From: Candidatus Woesearchaeota archaeon
Lineage (GTDB): Archaea > Nanobdellota > Nanobdellia > Woesearchaeales > UBA10216
Assembly (NCBI GenBank): GCA_016180145.1
Contig: JACPBT010000003.1
Span: 1-9,949 of the forward strand
Direction of reading: 5' to 3'
DNA length: 9,949 bases
Below are positions 5,507-9,949 of this stretch, one piece after another. Below the pieces are notes generated by a model. It was given only the letters and a program-made list of their open reading frames with translations. It was not told where the DNA came from and ran no database searches. The translations under genes and the position numbers were made by a program. Position 1 is the first letter of the stretch. Each line of letters begins with the position of its first letter.

Positions 5507-5959
5507 TCAGTCCCTTACGTCAATAACAACCTTGCCGCCTTCCTTTATGGAGCGGCGCTCAGCAAGGTTTTCATTAATCTCAAGTACGTATTTTGCTTCC
5601 GAGCCTGAGCTGTAGATTTCACACGGCTCTTTAACGCAGGGAACCGCATGCACAACCTTCCTGACAGTTAAGTTTTCGTCTATGAAAATGATATCCAGCG
5701 GGATGAGCATGTTCTTCATCCAGAAACTCCTGAGAGCAGAGTCAGGATAAATGAACAGCATGCCGCTGCCGGCGGGAAGGCTTTCCCTGAACATCAAGCC
5801 CTTCATGAAACCATCACTTGTTTTTGGAACTTCAACACGGAAAGAAACCCGTTCAGAGACCTGATTAATGATTGTAACGCTTCCGCTGCCGTAATTGCTG
5901 CTTTCAGCAGCAGAGCATCCGGCAGTCAAAACAGCCAAAACAAGAAGCAAAAGCCTCAT
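5507..5959 (-). CDS. DUF192 family lipoprotein
   Basis: This 150-residue protein starts with a short lipoprotein signal: M-R, a run of leucines, then T-A-G-C with the lipidated Cys at 15. Residues 37-147 are a full DUF192 domain: V-E-V-P (42-45), G-L-M-F-R-E-S-L (54-61), G-M-L-F-I-Y (66-71), S-F-W-M-K-N (78-83), I-P-L-D-I-I-F-I-D (86-94) and Y-V-L-E-I (124-128). DUF192 proteins are small beta-barrel proteins, usually exported, of unknown biochemical role. C108 and C113 could form a disulfide. The frame is open to 6088, but the ATG at 5959 is supported by the signal sequence and by TTTAAATA (5980-5987) centred about 25 bases upstream. It is divergent from tRNA-Thr and the DsbA-like lipoprotein. 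Confidence 0.93.
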   Translation of the reverse strand: MRLLLLVLAVLTAGCSAAESSNYGSGSVTIINQVSERVSFRVEVPKTSDGFMKGLMFRESLPAGSGMLFIYPDSALRSFWMKNMLIPLDIIFIDENLTVRKVVHAVPCVKEPCEIYSSGSEAKYVLEINENLAERRSIKEGGKVVIDVRD

Positions 5960-5979
5960 GCAGCAGACAATAAAGGCAA

Positions 5980-5987
5980 TATTTAAA
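5980..5987 (-). promoter_or_regulatory. TATA box of the DUF192 gene
   Basis: TTTAAATA on the minus strand, about 25 bases before the ATG at 5959. The same A/T tract (TATTTAAAAA on plus) might also serve tRNA-Thr, whose 5' end is 45 bases away and has no closer TATA box. Confidence 0.5.
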
Positions 5988-6031
5988 AATGATTCCAAAG
6001 TCCGGAGTAGTTGTTGAGCAAAGTTCCACAC

Positions 6032-6103
<72 letters not shown>

Positions 6104-6131
6104 TCATACTCCTGAAAGTCTGTTGCAAAAC

Positions 6132-6139
6132 TTTATTAA
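6132..6139 (+). promoter_or_regulatory. TATA box of the DsbA-like lipoprotein gene
   Basis: TTTATTAA is centred 28.5 bases before the ATG at 6164, favouring that ATG as a leaderless start over the TTG at 6155. Confidence 0.5.
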
Positions 6140-6163
6140 GCAGCAATTACAGGTTTGGTGCTT

Positions 6164-6976
6164 ATGAGGATTATTGCGATACTGGCATTGATAGCATCAA
6201 TCATTGCTGCAGGCTGCACGGCAGCCGAACCCGGGCAAGTAATGCCAAGCGCTCCGCAAGCCCCCGAGGCAGATGATAATGCACCTCAACCGCCTGCCCT
6301 GCCGGCAGCAGACACAACAACAGTCAAAGAAGTGGCAGGCGGAGAGCTGAAAGAGCCTGATTTTGTTTACCCTTTCATAGGAAATGAAAAAGCGCCGGTG
6401 ACTGTTGTCGAATATGCAGACTTCTCAGACGGAATAAGCTCAAGAATGGCATTTGCCCAGATAAATTCAATTAAACGCGACTATGTCAACAAAAATAAGG
6501 CAAAGCTTGTTTTCAAACCATACCCTCTTTTAAAGGACGGAAGGCTGGCGGCAGAGGCATCATTATGCACGTGGGAGCAGGGAAGCGTTCCATTCTGGGC
6601 ATACCATGACACCCTTTTCCAGTTTTTCGTCCACCTTGACAATGTCTCGCTGCACAATTACGTTTCAAGGATTCCGAACGCGGACAAGGCAGAGTTTGCA
6701 AAGTGCATGCAGAAAGGAAAATACGCTGCAACAATACAAAAAACCCTTGACGAAGGAAAAGCAGCAGGAATCACGGAAGCGCCGACACTCATAATAGGAA
6801 GCAAAAACCTTACAGGAGAAACCCCATACAGCCTGATAAAAAAAGCGATTGATGACGAACTGAAAGCCAACGGAAAGGCAGGGCAGATGATTACAGGAAA
6901 CGCAGTCTTCCAGCCAGACGTATTTTCTCGGCTCAGGCAGTCAATAGCATCATTTTTAAAGCAGATTGCCGCATAA
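6164..6976 (+). CDS. DsbA/thioredoxin-fold lipoprotein lacking the CXXC active site
   Basis: The 270-residue protein begins with a lipoprotein signal (M-R-I-I-A then A-A-G-C, Cys18), a Pro/Ala-rich linker (about 20-65), and a DsbA-like domain. Landmarks are G-N-E-K-A-P-V-T-V-V-E-Y-A-D-F (73-87), the helix with L-C-T-W-E-Q-G (134-140) and F-W-A-Y-H-D (144-149), a helix with K-C-M-Q (180-183), and the cis-proline strand T-E-A-P-T-L-I-I-G (204-212). In active members D-F is followed by x-C-x-x-C; here it is S-D-G-I-S, so D89 and S92 stand where both catalytic cysteines belong. C135 and C181, which often pair in the helical insert, remain. It therefore cannot do normal thiol exchange and may be a structural or binding protein outside the membrane. 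The start uses the TATA box at 6132. Confidence 0.9.
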   Translation: MRIIAILALIASIIAAGCTAAEPGQVMPSAPQAPEADDNAPQPPALPAADTTTVKEVAGGELKEPDFVYPFIGNEKAPVTVVEYADFSDGISSRMAFAQINSIKRDYVNKNKAKLVFKPYPLLKDGRLAAEASLCTWEQGSVPFWAYHDTLFQFFVHLDNVSLHNYVSRIPNADKAEFAKCMQKGKYAATIQKTLDEGKAAGITEAPTLIIGSKNLTGETPYSLIKKAIDDELKANGKAGQMITGNAVFQPDVFSRLRQSIASFLKQIAA

Positions 6977-6985
6977 TCCGCAAGG

Positions 6986-6993
6986 TTTAAATA
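6986..6993 (+). promoter_or_regulatory. TATA box upstream of the 7130 membrane protein
   Basis: TTTAAATA in the context GGTTTAAATAC; transcription should begin near 7014-7017, leaving a leader of about 115 bases. Confidence 0.5.
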
Positions 6994-7011
6994 CTTCACA
7001 TCAGCAAGTGA

Positions 7012-7108
7012 TGAAAGACAAAAATAAGCGATTACATGGTTTGTCTTTCAAACTTTAGCGGCAGATTAAATTACAGCGAACTTTTGTCTGCCACTTAAAG
7101 TGACAAAA
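7012..7108 (+). promoter_or_regulatory. Leader with two dyads that could pair alternatively
   Basis: A perfect 11-bp inverted repeat TGAAAGACAAA (7012-7022) and TTTGTCTTTCA (7040-7050) starts at about the predicted transcription start. A second dyad, TTTTGTC (7082-7088)/GACAAAA (7102-7108), encloses CACTT-A-AAGTG. All four arms share the same GACAAA/TTTGTC core, so arm 1 could also pair with arm 3 and arm 2 with arm 4. This could be an RNA switch or a pair of protein-binding operators. No known riboswitch class is recognised. Confidence 0.45.
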
Positions 7109-7118
7109 ACAGCAAAAA

Positions 7119-7124
7119 GAGGTG
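7119..7124 (+). promoter_or_regulatory. Shine-Dalgarno site of the 7130 gene
   Basis: GAGGTG five bases before the ATG at 7130; it selects this start over an upstream GTG at 7100. Confidence 0.7.
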
Positions 7125-7129
7125 TTTTT

Positions 7130-7486
7130 ATGGCAAAAAACCAGTTAAGCATGGTAGGGAGCATTTCATTCCTGTTTGGCGCTGCAATAGCGATAATCTT
7201 AGGAATAATAAACCTCGGCTACATGACAAAGACATTCACATCACTCCTAATACTGCTGGGAATAGCTGTGGGGCTGCTTAATATCACCAAAAAAGAGACA
7301 TCGCAATTTCTCATAGCAACCGTATCACTGGTAATAGTTTCTGCTTTTGGAGGGGCTGTTCTCGGAAGAGTTGCTGAGATAGGGCCTTACCTTGAAGGCA
7401 TACTTACATCAATACTCACCTTTGTAATCCCGGCAACAATAGTGGTGGCGCTGAAGACAGTATATGGGTTGGAAGAGAGGCGCTAA
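7130..7486 (+). CDS. Small membrane protein with four predicted helices
   Basis: This 118-residue hydrophobic protein has likely membrane segments at about 8-30, 37-55, 61-80 and 90-110, joined by very short loops; the I-T-K-K-E-T loop (about 52-57) and the final E-E-R-R are the main charged parts. There is no signal cleavage site. I do not recognise a named family; proteins of this size and pattern are common unknowns in archaeal genomes. The start is set by GAGGTG at 7119-7124 and by the M-A-K-N opening. It has its own promoter and a structured leader, so it may be individually regulated. Confidence 0.8.
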   Translation: MAKNQLSMVGSISFLFGAAIAIILGIINLGYMTKTFTSLLILLGIAVGLLNITKKETSQFLIATVSLVIVSAFGGAVLGRVAEIGPYLEGILTSILTFVIPATIVVALKTVYGLEERR

Positions 7487-7513
7487 GCCTCTTCTCCAAA
7501 ATAATACGCAAAA

Positions 7514-7521
7514 CTTAAATA
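7514..7521 (+). promoter_or_regulatory. Probable TATA box of tRNA-Val
   Basis: CTTAAATA, centred 32.5 bases before the tRNA 5' end, which allows a leader of a few bases. Confidence 0.4.
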
Positions 7522-7549
7522 CTAAACCTGCGTTTTCTTATATGGACAT

Positions 7550-7680
7550 GGGCCCGTGATCTAGCGGTTATGATGCTTCCTTGACGTGGAAGATGTCCCC
7601 AGTTCGAATAGAATCTTTGCAAACAAAAGAGGTTTAACGGAGAAATATGCAAAAGTGAGGCGAAAGTCTGGGCGGGCCCA
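7550..7680 (+). tRNA. tRNA-Val(GAC) with a 58-nt T-loop intron
   Basis: Acceptor GGGCCCG (7550-7556) pairs with CGGGCCC (7673-7679), discriminator A73. The D arm is of archaeal tRNA-Val type (TCTAGCGGTTATGA), the anticodon stem CTTCC/GGAAG holds loop TTGACGT with anticodon GAC (7583-7585), and the T stem is CCCAG (7598-7602)/CTGGG (7668-7672). The T loop is interrupted: 65 bases lie between the stem strands. TTCG (7603-7606) pairs with CGAA (7661-7664) as a 4-bp helix, leaving three-base bulges AAU (7607-7609) and AGU (7665-7667). Cutting each bulge between its second and third base removes 7609-7666 and restores the loop TTCGAAT. This is a bulge-helix-bulge intron at 59/60. Confidence 0.9.
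7609..7666 (+). other. T-loop tRNA intron (58 nt) with bulge-helix-bulge borders
   Basis: The borders follow from the TTCG/CGAA helix and its two three-base bulges. Inside, CTTTGCA (7615-7621) pairs with TGCAAAAG (7648-7655) with one bulged A, so the intron itself forms a stem. The inner side of the motif is an internal loop, making it a relaxed form. Confidence 0.75.
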
Positions 7681-7694
7681 TTCCAAATCAACAA

Positions 7695-7701
7695 AGGTGA
7701 G
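7695..7701 (+). promoter_or_regulatory. Shine-Dalgarno site upstream of the AI-2E transporter
   Basis: AGGTGAG matches the anti-Shine-Dalgarno sequence well but lies about 57 bases before the first in-frame ATG (7758). Six bases after its GGTGA is an in-frame ATC (7707). See the transporter entry. Confidence 0.5.
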
Positions 7702-7757
7702 CAAACATCAAAACAGAAATAAAACCGTTCTATGCAGTTCTGCTGCTTTTTATAGCC

Positions 7758-8765
7758 ATGTCATTAACCATACTCAAGCCATTCATAGGCACAATACTCG
7801 GTGCAATAGTAATAAGCTATGTAAGCTACCCGCTTTACAAATGGCTGCTCAGCAGGCTTAACAGCAAGACAATATCAGCGCTCATTACCACAGTTGTCAT
7901 AGTGCTTGTTCTCTCACTGCCAACCGTTTTTGCCATAAACGCACTTTCAAAGGAGATATTCGCAGGATACCTCACAGCAAAACAATACCTAAGCCTTGGC
8001 TCATCGGCAATAAACTGCCAAGCAAATGTCGTATGCAACTTATTTGAACTTGCAGGGCTCAAGGACCCCAACTCTTCAAGCTTCCTGACTGACTCGCTCG
8101 GAAAAGCAACGGCAGCCATATTCAACAAACTCACAGCATATGTGATATCACTCCCAAAATTGCTTGCAAATATATTTGTGGCAATATTCCTCACATACTA
8201 CCTGCTTAAAGACGGGCATAAACTCGTAAGCTACATGAAATCAATACTCCCCATAAAGCAGGCAAACCAAGACCTCCTCATAAAAAGATTCAATGACGTA
8301 ACTTACGCAGTAGTTTACGGCAACCTAATAGTGGCCATAATACAAGGAGTCCTGACATCAATAGGATTCCTAATATTCGGCGTAGGCTCGCCACTCATAT
8401 GGGGCATAGTCACAATGTTCACATCACTCATACCATTCCTCGGAGCAGTAGTCGTATGGCTGCCTGCAGCAATACTTCTGATAATATCCGGCTACACCTC
8501 AGGGGATGGCGCAACACTCCTTAAAGGGCTGGCGCTTCTTTTGTATGGAACATTCATAATAAGCAGCATGGACAACATACTCAAGCCAAGAATAATAAGC
8601 GGAAGGGCAAACCTCCACCCTGCGCTTGTGCTTCTCGGCGTAATAAGCGGATTAAGCGCACTTGGGATAACAGGCATTATACTCGGCCCGGTAATAATCG
8701 CGCTTGCAGCGACAATAATAGATGTAGCATACCGGCAGAAAGCACTTGTAAAAGAAAACAGCTAA
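7758..8765 (+). CDS. AI-2E family transporter (PerM/UPF0118)
   Basis: A multi-spanning protein (335 residues from the first ATG) with the AI-2E family plan: an N-terminal helix running into L-K-P-F, then S-Y-P-L-Y-K-W-L (20s), a second helix, a soluble segment (about 70-130), and the conserved core F-L-T-Y-Y-L-L-K-D-G (about 146-155), a G-N-L-I-V-A-I-I-Q-G helix, T-S-L-I-P-F-L-G-A helix and a final D-N-I-L-K-P-R-I-I-S-G with H-P-A-L-V-L-L-G. The family exports small molecules or ions; the substrate here is unknown. The 7758 ATG cuts the first helix short: the same frame reads back to 7707 as plausible helix sequence, with no ATG, GTG or TTG but with a good ribosome site before an ATC. I keep 7758 as the first standard start. 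tRNA-Val ends 77 bases upstream and no promoter is evident between them. Confidence 0.9.
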   Translation: MSLTILKPFIGTILGAIVISYVSYPLYKWLLSRLNSKTISALITTVVIVLVLSLPTVFAINALSKEIFAGYLTAKQYLSLGSSAINCQANVVCNLFELAGLKDPNSSSFLTDSLGKATAAIFNKLTAYVISLPKLLANIFVAIFLTYYLLKDGHKLVSYMKSILPIKQANQDLLIKRFNDVTYAVVYGNLIVAIIQGVLTSIGFLIFGVGSPLIWGIVTMFTSLIPFLGAVVVWLPAAILLIISGYTSGDGATLLKGLALLLYGTFIISSMDNILKPRIISGRANLHPALVLLGVISGLSALGITGIILGPVIIALAATIIDVAYRQKALVKENS

Positions 8766-8771
8766 ATGCGA

Positions 8772-9476
8772 TTAAGAAAGCGCTTTCACATCAGCCTTGC
8801 AAATCCCAATCACAGACTTATTGTCAATCAACTCACAGACTGAAGGGTCTTTCTTTGCCTTGGCAATCCTCTCAAAGCATGCCCAACCAAGCTCCCTCAC
8901 ACTTATCTCATTGCACAAATCAGCGTCCCTTGAAGAGACAGCAACGGCAAGGAAACAGCGGTTACGCTTCTCCCTATCCTTGACAAAAGCGCAGCCCGGA
9001 GCATAATCAGCCTTTTTTGCAAGGGTGTCATAGCACTGGTCTGCAAAAGAAACCTGCCCGATATTGCCACAAATCTCAGTTTTGTTTGTAGCATCAGCAA
9101 CATCAAAATAGCAGACGTCCTTCCAGCTTTCATCATCAATGTTGCTGCAGATAGGAAGCTCAGCCCTAACAGCAGCAACCTTAGCAAGGCAGTAACCGCG
9201 AACCTGAGAGTCAAGAATGTCCTGACAGCCAAGCCTGTTAACCGTGGAAATGCTGACTTCAGCATAGCAGCTTGACTTCAGCTTTTCATTATCCACAATA
9301 AGCTCGCAGGGCTTTACCGACTGCGTTGAGCCAGAAAGCTCAAAATAGCAGTTATTGCGCTCAGGAAGGCGCTCAACAGACTTACACCCGTCCTTAAAGC
9401 CAGGACCATTCAGGCAGGCGCCAATTACAACAGCAGCAGCAATAATAAACAGCAGCAAAAACTTATTCATCCCCAT
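8772..9476 (-). CDS. Lipoprotein built of eight two-cysteine repeats
   Basis: The 234-residue protein has a lipoprotein signal (K-F-L-L-L-F then V-I-G-A-C, Cys21). The rest is regular: cysteines at 31, 43, 57, 70, 84, 96, 110, 122, 136, 148, 162, 174, 188, 200, 214 and 226. Spacings alternate 12 and 14, with one 13, giving eight 26-residue units of the form C-x11-C-(Y/F/L)-x-x-(V/L/I)-A-x8-C. Each unit reads as two short helices joined by a disulfide, so the chain may be a helical solenoid outside the membrane. Similar cysteine-repeat proteins occur in DPANN genomes as I know them; no function is established. The ATG at 9476 is favoured by TTTATAAA (9500-9507) 27.5 bases upstream; M3 (9470) is an alternative. 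Confidence 0.85.
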   Translation of the reverse strand: MGMNKFLLLFIIAAAVVIGACLNGPGFKDGCKSVERLPERNNCYFELSGSTQSVKPCELIVDNEKLKSSCYAEVSISTVNRLGCQDILDSQVRGYCLAKVAAVRAELPICSNIDDESWKDVCYFDVADATNKTEICGNIGQVSFADQCYDTLAKKADYAPGCAFVKDREKRNRCFLAVAVSSRDADLCNEISVRELGWACFERIAKAKKDPSVCELIDNKSVIGICKADVKALS

Positions 9477-9499
9477 AGCAAAACAAGAAAAAGCAGGGC

Positions 9500-9507
9500 T
9501 TTATAAA
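9500..9507 (-). promoter_or_regulatory. TATA box of the Cys-repeat lipoprotein gene
   Basis: TTTATAAA, 27.5 bases before the ATG at 9476. It overlaps the stop codon of the antitoxin gene transcribed in the same direction. Confidence 0.6.
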
Positions 9508-9833
9508 ACTTGCTGCGGGGACTTTTTCTTATCCTCAGGGTATATCTTTACAGTCCCCCCTTTTCTGATGTCCATAAATTCTATGAGCCTCTTCGGGAGC
9601 CTGATATCCAGCGTTGTCCCTGACTGGCCTATCCTGCTTTCCGCATTAAGCCCCCACAGGCCCTTCTCTCTGGCAACCTGCGTCATTTTCCTCGAAGTTT
9701 CCTCACTGTAAAACACTTCACCACATTTGCCGCAAGTTTCCGCCTCAAAATCCCCCAAATGCTCACCATAAAGGTTATAAGGCACTTTTACTTTCTTAAG
9801 CTCTCCAGTTTCGCACATGTAGCATTTTACCAT
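9501..9833 (-). CDS. YgiT-type zinc finger / AbrB-like antitoxin
   Basis: The 110-residue protein has a C-x-x-C pair at 4/7 and another at 34/37 (C-G-K-C), the YgiT (MqsA-like) zinc finger, followed by E-V-F-Y-S-E-E (39-45). The C-terminal part (about 72-103), T-T-L-D-I-R-L-P-K-R-L-I-E-F-M-D-I-R-K-G, is an AbrB/SpoVT-type swapped-hairpin DNA-binding segment. This fits an antitoxin that binds its toxin with the zinc finger and autoregulates through the C-terminal domain. The start is the ATG at 9833 because AGGTGAT (9841-9847 region) lies five bases upstream; an ATG at 9848 would put that site inside the gene. The site also overlaps the stop of the toxin-like gene, so the two are translationally coupled. 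Confidence 0.82.
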   Translation of the reverse strand: MVKCYMCETGELKKVKVPYNLYGEHLGDFEAETCGKCGEVFYSEETSRKMTQVAREKGLWGLNAESRIGQSGTTLDIRLPKRLIEFMDIRKGGTVKIYPEDKKKSPQQVL

Positions 9834-9844
9834 TTTTATCACCT

Positions 9845-9949
9845 TCATTCTATTGTTACCGTTTTTATCACGAACTTCTCGCCAACTATTCTATAACTTA
9901 CTCCAAGATAAGTGTAAACAGATTTGAATCCATCAGTCTGCCTAACCTT
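9845..9949 (-). CDS. C-terminus of an MqsR/DUF4258-like toxin, cut by window edge
   Basis: The minus strand is open from the window edge to a TGA at 9845-9847 and encodes 34 residues ending Y-R-I-V-G-E-K-F-V-I-K-T-V-T-I-E. A closing beta strand of the form (F/Y)-x-V/I-I-K-T-V with a preceding G is typical of the end of MqsR/DUF4258-type RNase toxins. The assignment leans on position: such toxins stand directly upstream of YgiT-type antitoxins, as here, with the antitoxin ribosome site laid over the toxin stop. The catalytic part lies outside the window. Confidence 0.6.
   Translation of the reverse strand, partial: KVRQTDGFKSVYTYLGVSYRIVGEKFVIKTVTIE

Noticed and set aside
7011..7058. Fifteen-codon leader peptide (ATG at 7011)
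   Set aside because: The predicted transcription start (7014-7017) is just past this ATG, and the sequence is explained by the dyad.
7586..7861. 91-codon frame across tRNA-Val and the transporter start
   Set aside because: It runs through the tRNA and its intron and overlaps a clear transporter in another frame.

Overview
The window reads as an archaeal chromosome segment, most likely from a DPANN-type lineage. The domain call rests on several sequence features. TTTATATA-type TATA boxes sit about 24-30 bases upstream of many start codons and tRNA 5' ends. Other genes have GGTGA/GGAGG Shine-Dalgarno sites. The tRNAs lack an encoded CCA, and two of them appear to carry introns, one in the T loop with a bulge-helix-bulge fold. 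The small genes of unknown function, the Cys-repeat lipoprotein and the paired unknown paralogs resemble DPANN genomes, but I cannot name a phylum. I see no insertion sequence, phage structural gene or CRISPR array.

Layout. 1-1856 (+): a nucleotidyltransferase-fold protein cut by the left edge and a short TM2 membrane protein. 1883-1970 (-): a type II (long variable arm) tRNA with a Leu-like body but a UAU anticodon. 1971-2225: a gene-free stretch with promoter-like repeats and hairpins, possibly a small RNA. 2226-4082 (-): a trypsin-fold protease with no export signal, a DUF4346 protein, an unknown protein with a CSCG motif and a repeat tail, and an unlisted 34-residue zinc-ribbon protein overlapping it by ATGA. 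4200-5365 (+): two paralogous unknown proteins two bases apart. 5374-5469 (-): tRNA-Leu(UAA) with an apparent 10-nt intron. 5507-5959 (-): a DUF192 lipoprotein. 6032-6103 (+): tRNA-Thr(GGU). 6164-6976 (+): a DsbA-fold lipoprotein lacking both active-site cysteines. 7130-7486 (+): a four-helix membrane protein behind a leader with strong dyads. 7550-7680 (+): tRNA-Val(GAC) with a 58-nt T-loop intron. 7758-8765 (+): an AI-2E family transporter whose coding sense extends upstream of its first ATG. 8772-9476 (-): a lipoprotein with eight two-cysteine repeats. 9501-9949 (-): a YgiT/AbrB-type antitoxin preceded by the cut C-terminus of an MqsR/DUF4258-like toxin.

How the parts relate. This looks like ordinary chromosome with many short, individually promoted transcription units, not one large operon. 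Real couplings are the 4200/4829 paralog pair, the 4082/3981 ATGA overlap, the toxin-antitoxin pair, and possibly tRNA-Val with the transporter. Three lipoproteins (5507, 6164, 8772) point to investment in the cell surface, and two of them are notable for how they use or lack cysteines. The most unusual items are the UAU type II tRNA, the T-loop intron, the cysteine-repeat protein and the DsbA-like protein without CXXC.
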